This document shows, one piece after another, positions 1 to 6,267 of a stretch of 6,724 bases of DNA. Every line of letters begins with the position of its first letter. Position 1 is the first letter of the stretch. Both the position numbers and the translations under genes were made by a program. Under the pieces are notes generated by a model. The model saw nothing but the letters and a program-made list of their open reading frames with translations, made no database searches and was not told the DNA's origin. Origin of the DNA: an uncultured Phycisphaerales bacterium (lineage in GTDB: Bacteria > Planctomycetota > Phycisphaerae > Phycisphaerales > UBA1924); NCBI GenBank assembly GCA_937871415.1, contig CALMQD010000336.1, positions 1 through 6,724 on the forward strand, in the 5' to 3' direction.

Positions 1-105
1 TGTTCCGTCCGGCGGTTGTCTTGCGACCCTTCCGGACCGGCGGACCGCATTGCCCTGCGACCCGCTGCGTTGTCTCCGACCGTTCACCCCCGCCCGTTCA
101 ACCGA
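1..105. other. Region downstream of rplC, no recognised gene
   Basis: These 105 bases follow the rplC stop in the direction of transcription. In the usual S10 cluster rplD (L4) comes next, but no L4 N-terminus is visible. A minus-strand ATG at 50-48 with a purine-rich AGGG just upstream opens a frame to the window edge, but its 16 or so residues (starting MRSAGPEGSQ) do not resemble L4. The rplD start may lie beyond the left edge. Confidence 0.5.
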
Positions 106-798
106 TCAACCGGCCGCCTTCGCGACCACCTTCTTCGCCTTGCGCTTGTAGAGCCGGACCGGCGTCCGCACGGTCAACAGACCGCGGGCCGCGCCGGGGA
201 CCGTGCCCTTGACCAGGATCAGCCCGGTCTCCGGGTCGATCCGCACCACCTCGGCCGAGCGGCACGTCACGCGCACGTCGCCCATGTGGCCGGCCATTTT
301 CTTGCCCTTGGCCAGGCCGCCGCCGAAGCCGCGGTTGGAGCAGAGCGAGCCGATCGAGCCCGGCGAGCGGTGCTTGCGCTCGGTGCCGTGGCTGGCGAAC
401 ATGCCCTTGAAGTTGTGGCGCTTCATCGTGCCCTGGAAGCCCTTGCCCTTGCTCGTGCCGATGACGTCGACGTACATCGGAGATCCCAGCGCATCGAGCC
501 CCAGCGACTGGCCCAGCGTGAACTCGCCGGCCTTGGCGGCGTCAACGCGGAACTCGCCGTGGTGGCGCTTCGGGCCGCTTCCCGCCTTCGCATCGTGCCC
601 GATCATCGGGATCGTGCTGTTGCGCGGCTTCATGTCGCCGGCGGCGACCTGCACCGCGCTGTACCCGTCCTTCTCGACGGTGCGGATCTGCGTCACCACG
701 TTGGGCTCAACGCGGATGACGGTCACGGGCACGCTGTTTCCTTCGGGCGTGAAGACCCGGGTCATGCCCAACTTGGTTCCGAAAAGCGTCGTCGCCAT
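106..798 (-). CDS. rplC: 50S ribosomal protein L3
   Basis: L3 is a primary 23S rRNA-binding protein of the large subunit; a loop of it reaches towards the peptidyl transferase centre. The product is 230 aa, slightly longer than the roughly 210 aa usual in bacteria. It begins MATTLFGTKLGMTRVF, the typical L3 start. The family signature is present at about residues 110-127 (VDVIGTSKGKGFQGTMKR), followed by HRSPGSIG (143-150) and KGKKMAGHMG (165-174). Compared with E. coli L3 as I recall it, the segment between GSIG and KGKKMAG is about four residues longer and glycine-rich. The C-terminus has a basic tail of about ten residues. The start is ATG at 798; an AAGGA lies only 2 nt upstream, an unusually short spacing. 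It follows rpsJ on the same strand, as in the S10 operon, but after 191 nt. Confidence 0.97.
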   Translation of the reverse strand: MATTLFGTKLGMTRVFTPEGNSVPVTVIRVEPNVVTQIRTVEKDGYSAVQVAAGDMKPRNSTIPMIGHDAKAGSGPKRHHGEFRVDAAKAGEFTLGQSLGLDALGSPMYVDVIGTSKGKGFQGTMKRHNFKGMFASHGTERKHRSPGSIGSLCSNRGFGGGLAKGKKMAGHMGDVRVTCRSAEVVRIDPETGLILVKGTVPGAARGLLTVRTPVRLYKRKAKKVVAKAAG

Positions 799-989
799 GG
801 TCCTTGCTCGCTTGCCGCCGGTCGTGCTCGGTGTCGAAATCTCGACCCCGCTCAGCCGGCCGCTTCTTGGATCCGCCGATATTCGCCGGCGCTCCAGAGG
901 AAGTCTTGCCTGTCCCCCCCACCACCGAAGCGATCCCCATCAAACACACGCGGCCGGCGCCGAAAGTCGGCCCGGCCGTCGAATCTCTG
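799..989. other. rpsJ-rplC intergenic region
   Basis: The gap is 191 nt, where most bacteria have a few tens of bases or fewer between these genes. It holds the strong hairpin at 951-978 listed separately and a weaker stem at 873-889 (seven pairs positions with one mismatch, loop TAT). On the minus strand an AATATC/GAATAT stretch near 879-884 could be a -10 element for rplC, but no convincing -35 is visible. No small gene is supported here. Confidence 0.6.
951..978 (-). terminator. Strong hairpin after rpsJ, terminator or attenuator candidate
   Basis: The arms 951-957 and 972-978 pair over 7 bp, then C958 bulges, then 959-963 pairs with 967-971 over 5 bp around an AAG loop (CTT on the transcript). 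This gives 12 GC-rich pairs starting 11 nt after the rpsJ stop. On the rpsJ strand the hairpin is followed by CGTGTGTTTG, a modest U-rich stretch and not a canonical U-run. It could reduce transcription into rplC, protect the rpsJ 3' end as a processing boundary, or act as an attenuator. The structure is seen; the role is inferred. Confidence 0.5.
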
Positions 990-1298
<309 letters not shown>

Positions 1299-1547
1299 AG
1301 CCTCGCCTTCAGACTCGAACCAACCGGTCCCACCAACACCGCACCCGACACCGATTCCGACGCACGCCTGTCGGGCGCTGTCGGCCGACGTGCGACGGCA
1401 GGCGATCCGTTCGCCTGACAACCTGTGAGCCGCGTCACGCGGCTGCGCTCATCCGTCGCATGGAACCGGATGGGCATCCGGTCCGCCCCGTTCGGGGCCG
1501 CGCGGGTCGCGCTGTGAAACTCCGAGGGCGCGGAACCGCCCGCAGAG
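1299..1547 (-). promoter_or_regulatory. Putative structured leader of rpsJ
   Basis: Four perfect hairpins sit in one 100-nt block. They are 1399-1417 (7-bp stem, loop of 5), 1428-1444 (7-bp stem, loop TCA), 1465-1482 (8-bp stem with 2-nt loop, or 7 bp with a 4-nt loop), and 1485-1498 (6-bp stem with 2-nt loop, or 5 bp with 4). A looser stem can form from 1361-1366 with 1389-1394. Between this block and rpsJ the leader strand is rich in G and T. In E. coli the S10 operon leader is a folded RNA through which L4 represses the operon, so position and structure fit a ribosomal-protein leader. No sequence similarity to that leader is claimed. The start near 1547 depends on the promoter candidate at 1554-1581. 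Confidence 0.45.
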
Positions 1548-1553
1548 CCGAGA

Positions 1554-1581
1554 AGGTTAGAAACCTATCCCCCAGAGTCAA
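1554..1581 (-). promoter_or_regulatory. Candidate rpsJ promoter
   Basis: Read on the minus strand, TTGACT (1581-1576) matches the -35 consensus at five of six positions. It is followed after 16 nt by TAACCT (1559-1554), a poor -10 match at three of six. Transcription would start near 1547 and give a leader of about 250 nt. A small inverted repeat, AGGTT-AGA-AACCT, overlaps the -10. The weak -10 keeps this tentative. Confidence 0.3.
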
Positions 1582-1901
1582 CCGGGCTTGAGGCCGGAAC
1601 CTGAAGATTTGTCGAACCTCGCCGCCCGTTGTCGGACTCGCGCAGTATCCGCCGTCGCCCCGCACCCCGTACCCCGTCCAATTGTCCCCCCTTGAATGGC
1701 GGTATCCGGCGCGGTGATTGCGACCCTCTTTCCCTATCCCACCGCCCCGCCGCCCCGCCGCTGTTGTCGCGATTCACCCGCTTTCTGACGGTTGACCGAT
1801 GCAACACGAGCGAAACTCGGGTACGAACTATCTATAGAACCCGCGGCGGAACTGCCCGCGTTGTCCGGGTTGCCGAATTTTTCCCAAACTTTGAGATGAC
1901 C
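1582..1901. other. Upstream region of the secreted-protein gene
   Basis: This stretch separates the rpsJ control region from the plus-strand gene starting near 1902. The gene's frame remains open back to about 1629, but that upstream translation is proline- and arginine-rich and precedes a good signal peptide, so I treat it as non-coding. The most AT-rich spot is 1826-1838 (AACTATCTATAGA), where TATAGA at 1833-1838 could be a plus-strand -10; no good -35 stands at the right spacing. I see no RNA gene or repeat here. Confidence 0.4.
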
Positions 1902-3365
1902 ATGGTCAATCAATCCGGCCTCAAACTGCTGGCCGCCGTTCTCGTTCTCGCGCTGCTGCCGGCAGTCGCAACCGCCCAGGACAAGCCCCAGAGGCGGGCC
2001 GGCGACCCGGCTCCGGTGGAACTGGCGGACCAGTTGTACAACGTTGACGAAGTCGGCCTGAGCATCCGCCTGCCGCTCAACAGTTCGGTGAACACGACCT
2101 ATGCGGGCGATGTGCGCACGCCGCAGGTCATCGGACCCGACGCCGCGTACGTGATCAACATCCAGTTGCCCAAGACCTACAACCCGAAGGCGACGATCAA
2201 GGAAGCGGCCGACCAGACCATCGCGTTGGTGCAAGGCTCCGTGGGCGTAACGGACCCCGATCAGAAGATGCTGCTGGAGACGCAGGCCAAACTCCTGGAG
2301 CGCATCGACAACCTGCAGATCAATGACCAGCCCGCGGCCCGCTTCTACCTCTCCATCCCCGGCACGGACAAGAAGACGATCGTCAAGGGTTACACGATCT
2401 TCAAGCCCGCGGCGAATCAGTTCGTGGTCTTCGAGCTGATCGTCAAGGAGGCCGGTTTCGCCGCGGCGAAGCGCGCGTACGAGACCAGCCTCGCGACCGC
2501 GAAGTTCCTCGACCCCCAGGCCGTCACCATCCAGCGCGGCGCCGCGATCAAGGCGGGGCAGTCGCTGCTTCGCATGGTTTCGGCGGGCGACATGGACCAG
2601 TGGTTCGACAACAAGGAGCGCTGGTATCGGCTTTACGCCCCGGCCGTGACCGGCAGCAAGCAGGACGCCGAAGAGATCGGTTATCGCGGCGTGCGCCTCT
2701 GGAAGGGCCGCCGCGGCGAGGTGAGTTCGTGGACGAGCAAGTCGGCGTGGACGCAAGCCGACCGCGACGAGGGCTACCTCGCCTCCATCCGAGCGCGGGT
2801 CATGACGCCGCAAGGCCCGGCCGACAGCGAAGCGATCTACTTCCTGTCAAAGGACCGGACGAGCGAGTCGTGGGTGCTGCGCCTGGCGCTGCGCGACCGC
2901 AAGACCGGCAAGGATCTGCGGACCGCCCGCGAGATTGGCGCGCGAACGGACAAAGCGATGTCGGTCATGATCGAACAGTCCGGAGAACCCACGCGGAACC
3001 TCACGCCCTATTTCCAATCCGACGGCTACCTCTCGCAGATCGAAGCCCTGGTGCTGCCGCGGATCTTCGCGACCAAGATGGTCGAGTCCGACTTCGCGTT
3101 CTACGCCTATCAGCCGCAGCTGGAGCAGGTATCGCTCCGGCGTGACCGGGTCACCAAGACCGGTCGCGGCACCGACGCGGTGTGGAGCGTGGAGACGAAC
3201 TTCACCGACGACTCGCCCGCGCAGATCAGCACCTACACCGCCAAGGGCGAACTCATCAGCACGACCACCGGAGATGGGCGCGTGTGGGAGCCGGTCGAGC
3301 CGGCGGACCTGATGCGTCTGTGGGAGGCCAAGGGCCTTCCGACCGCGCCGATCAAGCAGCGCTGA
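1902..3365 (+). CDS. Secreted protein of unknown function
   Basis: The product is about 487 aa and I do not recognise a named family. The N-terminus (MVNQSGLKLLAA, then a run of Leu/Val/Ala, then PAVATA|QDK) is a clear Sec signal peptide, with cleavage predicted near residue 25, so the protein is exported. The first 170 or so mature residues alternate strand- and helix-like segments and run from VGLSIRLP through INDQPAARFYLSI to a YETSLATAKF helix. This pattern recalls small PsbP/DcrB-like domains, which is only an impression. The C-terminal 280 residues are rich in Trp and Tyr (WYRLY, WKGRRGEVSSW, YFQSDGYLSQIE) and end in ...GDGRVWEPVEPADLMRLWEAKG. No membrane anchor or catalytic motif is visible. 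ATG at 1896 or 1902 could be the start; 1902 is preferred because GAG lies 6 nt upstream. It is divergent from rpsJ and convergent with the dipeptidase gene. Confidence 0.85.
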   Translation: MVNQSGLKLLAAVLVLALLPAVATAQDKPQRRAGDPAPVELADQLYNVDEVGLSIRLPLNSSVNTTYAGDVRTPQVIGPDAAYVINIQLPKTYNPKATIKEAADQTIALVQGSVGVTDPDQKMLLETQAKLLERIDNLQINDQPAARFYLSIPGTDKKTIVKGYTIFKPAANQFVVFELIVKEAGFAAAKRAYETSLATAKFLDPQAVTIQRGAAIKAGQSLLRMVSAGDMDQWFDNKERWYRLYAPAVTGSKQDAEEIGYRGVRLWKGRRGEVSSWTSKSAWTQADRDEGYLASIRARVMTPQGPADSEAIYFLSKDRTSESWVLRLALRDRKTGKDLRTAREIGARTDKAMSVMIEQSGEPTRNLTPYFQSDGYLSQIEALVLPRIFATKMVESDFAFYAYQPQLEQVSLRRDRVTKTGRGTDAVWSVETNFTDDSPAQISTYTAKGELISTTTGDGRVWEPVEPADLMRLWEAKGLPTAPIKQR

Positions 3366-3368
3366 CCC

Positions 3369-3382
3369 CCTGACGGCTCAGG
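3369..3382. terminator. Small hairpin between convergent genes
   Basis: CCTGA at 3369-3373 pairs with TCAGG at 3378-3382 around a CGGC loop. It sits in the 12-nt gap between two converging stop codons and overlaps the dipeptidase stop. Its place suits a shared bidirectional terminator, but the stem is only 5 bp and there is no T-run on either side. Confidence 0.2.
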
Positions 3383-4610
3383 CATTCATCGCGGCGGCGA
3401 GTGAACGGACCCAGTTCTCGCAGGCAAAGCCGCGCAGGTCGCGGTCCGACCAGCCGCGCCGTGCGAGCGCTCCGAGCAGTTTTGGAAGGTCCGCCGGCGA
3501 GTCGATGCCGTCGGGCAGGCGCGCGGCGCTGAGGCCCCCGTCCATGTCCGATCCGAGCCCGACGTGCGCACGCGATCCGGTGAGCGAGCAAACGTGCTCG
3601 ACGTGGGCGATGGCGTCGTCGATGCTCGGACGCTGCACCCCCTCCAGGCCGGAGCGAACGAACTGAGCGAACAGGTTCAGGCCGATGACGCCGCCGCGCG
3701 AAGCGATTGCCCGGATCTGAGCGTCGGTCAGGTGCCGCTGCCGGTTGGCGGCGTTCTCGCCCCCGAGCAGCGCGCGGCAGTTCGAGTGCGACGCGACAAC
3801 CGGGCGGGCCGTAAGCGAAAGCAGCTCATCGAAGGCCCGCTCGGAAAGGTGCGAGACGTCGTGCACGATGCGCAGGCGGTCCATCTCCCGCACCAGTTCC
3901 TTGCCCAGCGGCGAAACGCCCAGGTCCGTGGAGTTCCCGCCCGCGTACCGCGACGCCTTGGCCCACGCCAGCCCGATCGCCACGACGCCGCGCTCCTTCC
4001 ACCAACCCAGTTCCTCCGGCGAGCGGATGGGATCGGCGTTCTCGATGAGGACGCCGACGTGCAGCGGAGGCAGCGCGCTCACCGATCGATCACTCACGAT
4101 CCCCGAGGGCATCGAAGGCTCCCATCCGGCGACGTCCCTCGCAAGGGCTCGCTCGACCAGCCGTGACGGAGAAGGCGGTACCGCCTCGCTGACGCCCATC
4201 CCTCCGCGAACCTCCCCCGTGCCCCGGTCGACGTGGAGCGAGCGCCGTAGATCGATCTGGATGTGCCCACGCTCGGCCCAGTCGAGGTAAACCTCCAGTT
4301 GAGCGCGCCCGGCCCGGTGGGCGTCGTCGACATCGGGAGCGAGGTACTTCTCCGGCGCATCGCGTTCCTGCGGGCTGTCCACCGGCTCGGTGAAGATGGT
4401 CGCGAGCGCGAATCGAACCGGGCTGTGGCGCAGCGCGTGCAGCGTGATGGCCGCGGGCGGGTGCAGCGGCGCGGGCGGGTGGCCGGTCGAGCCGACGCGG
4501 TCCGGCTCGGCCGCGAGCGCGCTCAGCGGCGCGAGCATGTCGCGTCGATTCACGGCGAGGTACGCCAGGTCGAGGTGGGCGTCGAAGACCGGGATGGCGG
4601 AGGTTTGCAT
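3378..4610 (-). CDS. Membrane dipeptidase family protein (peptidase M19)
   Basis: The 410-aa product matches the M19 (renal dipeptidase-like) family, binuclear zinc hydrolases of the amidohydrolase fold that split dipeptides, including some with D-residues. The metal-ligand motifs appear in order: HLD with H12 and D14, E190 in GVLIENADPI, H254 in HDVSHLSERAF, H275 in ASHSNCRALLGG, and D355 in GLGSDMDGG. The 21-residue spacing between the two histidines equals that of human DPEP1. The stretch from D14 to E190 is some 70 residues longer than in the human enzyme and includes a charged segment around residues 78-165. No signal peptide is seen, so it is probably cytoplasmic. ATG at 4610 is chosen because the HxD motif follows at residue 12; no Shine-Dalgarno is evident. 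A frame upstream to 4769 looks non-coding. Specific substrate is unknown. Confidence 0.93.
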   Translation of the reverse strand: MQTSAIPVFDAHLDLAYLAVNRRDMLAPLSALAAEPDRVGSTGHPPAPLHPPAAITLHALRHSPVRFALATIFTEPVDSPQERDAPEKYLAPDVDDAHRAGRAQLEVYLDWAERGHIQIDLRRSLHVDRGTGEVRGGMGVSEAVPPSPSRLVERALARDVAGWEPSMPSGIVSDRSVSALPPLHVGVLIENADPIRSPEELGWWKERGVVAIGLAWAKASRYAGGNSTDLGVSPLGKELVREMDRLRIVHDVSHLSERAFDELLSLTARPVVASHSNCRALLGGENAANRQRHLTDAQIRAIASRGGVIGLNLFAQFVRSGLEGVQRPSIDDAIAHVEHVCSLTGSRAHVGLGSDMDGGLSAARLPDGIDSPADLPKLLGALARRGWSDRDLRGFACENWVRSLAAAMNA

Positions 4611-4924
4611 GATCGGACCCACGTCGGGGCGCGGGCGCCCACGACAACTCGAGATGACGCGACCTGCGATGATGAACACTATGGACGCACACGGACCCCC
4701 GGGGGACCGCCGGTTGCTCGCTCCGTTCTCGCCACGAGCGCCGGAGCACGCGGGCGTCCGCGCGAACAACCGCCCTCGTCAGGCCGCACTTCACCAGCGG
4801 CTCTTGGGGGATTCGCTGGTGCAGAGCCCGACGGGCTCGCCGACGAGCCGTTTGACTCCCTCTCACCCTGATCCCTGTCACCGGTCCGTGCCGTGTCTGT
4901 CCATCTTCCAGTATACTGGATACG
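4611..4924. other. Divergent intergenic region, dipeptidase / XRE-cupin
   Basis: This 314-nt gap must carry promoters for both divergent genes. A CATAGT on the minus strand (4683-4678) could be a -10 for the dipeptidase, without a clear -35. Two overlapping stems cannot form together: GAGCCC/GGGCTC (4824-4829 with 4833-4838) and GGCTCG/CGAGCC (4834-4839 with 4844-4849). The plus-strand promoter and operator candidate lies at the right end. No small gene is supported. Confidence 0.4.
4907..4920 (+). promoter_or_regulatory. Perfect 14-bp palindrome with -10 element before the XRE gene
   Basis: TCCAGTATACTGGA is its own reverse complement and ends four bases before the ATG at 4925. Its centre contains TATACT (4912-4917), matching the -10 consensus at five of six positions. 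Transcription from it would start about 4924-4925, at the start codon itself, so the mRNA may be leaderless. XRE regulators commonly bind short palindromes in their own promoters, so this is a good autoregulatory operator candidate. No convincing -35 is visible 17 nt upstream. Confidence 0.55.
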
Positions 4925-5530
4925 ATGTCCACCATGCCGGACGGCTCCGTGATCCTCCATCGCCGCATCGCCGCGCGTGTTCGCGCTCTGCGCACCGAGC
5001 GGGCGATGTCGCTCGATGCGCTCGCGAAGAAGTGCGGCGTCAGCCGGTCGATGATTTCGCTCATCGAACGCGGCGAGAGCAGCCCGACCGCCGTCGTGCT
5101 CGACCGACTCGCCGCCGGGCTGGGCGTCACGCTGTCGGCGCTCTTCGAAACACCCCCACCGCTGCGGACGGGCGATGAGCGGCTGGCGCGCCGCGCCGAG
5201 CAGCCCGAGTGGCGCGACCCGTCCTCGGGCTACCGCCGTCGCAACGTTTCGCCTCCGGACCCTTCGCAGCCGATGCGGATCGTCGAAGTGTCGTTCCCGC
5301 CCCGGGCGCGCGTCGCCTTCGAGACCGGCGCGCGCGATGCGCGGGTGTTCCAGCAGGTCTGGGTGCTGGCCGGGGCGATGGACGTCACCGCCGGGTCCGC
5401 CCGGCACAGGCTGACCAAGGGGGACTGCCTGGCGATGACGCTCGACGCACCGACCGTCTTCTTCAATCCGGGCGCCAGGCCCGCGCGCTACGTCGTTGTC
5501 ACGTGCGAAGTCCCAAGGAACAAGCGATGA
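4925..5530 (+). CDS. XRE-family regulator with C-terminal cupin domain
   Basis: The 201-aa product has two domains. Residues 12-75 form a lambda-Cro/XRE helix-turn-helix, with SLDALAKKCGVS followed by the recognition helix RSMISLIERGESSPT. Residues 118-195 form a cupin-type sensor barrel (VWVLAGAMDVTAG, then RLTKGDCLAM, ending RYVVVTCEV). The histidines and glutamate that bind metal in classic cupins are missing from the first cupin motif (VFQQVWVLAG), so ligand sensing is probably not through a bound metal. It probably binds DNA as a dimer and responds to a small molecule, perhaps one related to its partner's substrate. ATG at 4925 is preferred; an in-frame ATG at 4934 is possible. Its stop overlaps the next start (ATGA), so the two are an operon and probably translationally coupled. 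Confidence 0.92.
   Translation: MSTMPDGSVILHRRIAARVRALRTERAMSLDALAKKCGVSRSMISLIERGESSPTAVVLDRLAAGLGVTLSALFETPPPLRTGDERLARRAEQPEWRDPSSGYRRRNVSPPDPSQPMRIVEVSFPPRARVAFETGARDARVFQQVWVLAGAMDVTAGSARHRLTKGDCLAMTLDAPTVFFNPGARPARYVVVTCEVPRNKR
5515..5519 (+). promoter_or_regulatory. Strong ribosome binding site of the GNAT gene
   Basis: AAGGA lies 7 nt before the ATG at 5527, inside the end of the regulator gene. It fixes the acetyltransferase start and is the best Shine-Dalgarno in the window, in contrast to the first gene of this operon. Confidence 0.75.
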
Positions 5531-6075
5531 ACGGGCATCCCTGGACCATCCGGCGGTTGCGATCGATCGATGACGCCCGGATCGCCTCCCTCTCGGCGGT
5601 GCTGCTCGACTGCATCGAGGGCGGGGCTTCCGTGGGCTTCATGGCCTCGGCGACGCGCGAACGCGCGGATCGATTCTGGCAACGAATCGCGGACGATGTC
5701 GCGACCGGCGCGCGCGCGATCCTCGTCGCCGAAGATGCCCTGGGACTCTGCGGCACGGTGCAGCTCGTGCTCGACATGCCCGACAACCAGCCGCACCGCG
5801 CGGACCTGTGCAAGATGCTCGTGCACCGCCGCGCGCGCCGACGCGGCCTCGGCGCGGCGCTCATGCGCGAGGCCGAGAGGCTCGCGCTCGAATGCGGGAA
5901 ATCACTCCTCGTGCTCGACACCGTGACCGGCAGCGACGCCGATCGGCTCTACGCCCGTCTGGGCTGGTCGCGCGTGGGCGACATCCCCCACTACGCGCTG
6001 ATGCCCGACGGCGAGCCGTGCAGCACAACCTACTTCTACAAATACGTCGGCACAGGCATACCCGGGCGGCAGTGA
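5527..6075 (+). CDS. GNAT-family N-acetyltransferase
   Basis: The 182-aa product is a GNAT enzyme, which moves an acetyl group from acetyl-CoA to an amine. The CoA pyrophosphate-binding motif R-x-x-G-x-G/A is at residues 104-109 (RRRGLG), preceded by the strand KMLVHRRA (97-103) and followed by the helix AALMREAERLA. Next come LLVLDT (127-132) and the C-terminal DADRLYARLGWSRVGDIPHYALMP with CSTTYFYKY. The N-terminal half has DCIEGGASVGFM and VGF-to-FW segments typical of a subgroup I recall from proteobacteria, annotated only as GNAT. The substrate cannot be read from sequence. The start overlaps the regulator's stop and has a strong binding site, so it is the second gene of the operon. The last nine residues extend past the usual end. 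Confidence 0.92.
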   Translation: MNGHPWTIRRLRSIDDARIASLSAVLLDCIEGGASVGFMASATRERADRFWQRIADDVATGARAILVAEDALGLCGTVQLVLDMPDNQPHRADLCKMLVHRRARRRGLGAALMREAERLALECGKSLLVLDTVTGSDADRLYARLGWSRVGDIPHYALMPDGEPCSTTYFYKYVGTGIPGRQ

Positions 6076-6116
6076 CGCGCTTTCCTCGAGTTTCGCCCAC
6101 CGCCTCGTCTGAGCCG

Positions 6117-6159
6117 CAGTGCTCGCTGCACGCCGCTCGCTGCGAGCAGCGCAGCGCTG
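6117..6159. other. Large stem-loop downstream of the GNAT gene
   Basis: Bases 6117-6129 pair with 6146-6159 over 13 pairs, with one G-U pair (6120/6156) and one bulged C (6152), around a 16-nt loop. Within it GCTCGCTGC occurs twice (6121-6129 and 6135-6143), which allows an alternative inner stem, GCTCG/CGAGC at 6135-6147. It lies 42 nt after the stop and could be the 3' end or terminator of the operon mRNA; no T-run follows. Confidence 0.45.
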
Positions 6160-6172
6160 GATGCACCGTGCC

Positions 6173-6212
6173 ACCACGGATTCACAACGCAACCACGGAT
6201 TCACAACGCAAC
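6173..6212. repeat. 19-bp tandem duplication
   Basis: ACCACGGATTCACAACGCA occurs twice in perfect tandem at 6173-6191 and 6192-6210, with two bases of a third copy after it. Intergenic runs of ACCACGGATTCAC-type sequence are something I recall from planctomycete and verrucomicrobial genomes; copy number elsewhere in this genome cannot be judged from the window. Confidence 0.85.
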
Positions 6213-6267
6213 GGCAGCGCTCCCACTCACTTCGTCGGTGACTGGGGCCGATCGAGGCACTGGTTGA

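Noticed and set aside
1..50. Start of rplD at the minus-strand ATG at 50
   Set aside because: The translated residues do not resemble L4 and the frame is cut by the window edge.
1299..1421. N-terminal extension of S10 from a TTG at 1421; it begins SGERI, similar to the true start MSGQRI
   Set aside because: The ATG at 1298 gives the standard 102-aa S10 with a good binding site. The extension runs through the leader hairpins, and the resemblance does not extend beyond five residues.
1734..2813. Minus-strand open frame of 359 codons opposite the secreted-protein gene
   Set aside because: The plus strand has a signal peptide and normal amino acid balance; the minus frame is Arg/Leu/Gly/His-rich with no domain.
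4611..4769. Upstream extension of the dipeptidase reading frame
   Set aside because: The extra 53 residues are low-complexity and basic, and the catalytic HxD motif already sits at residue 12 from the ATG at 4610.
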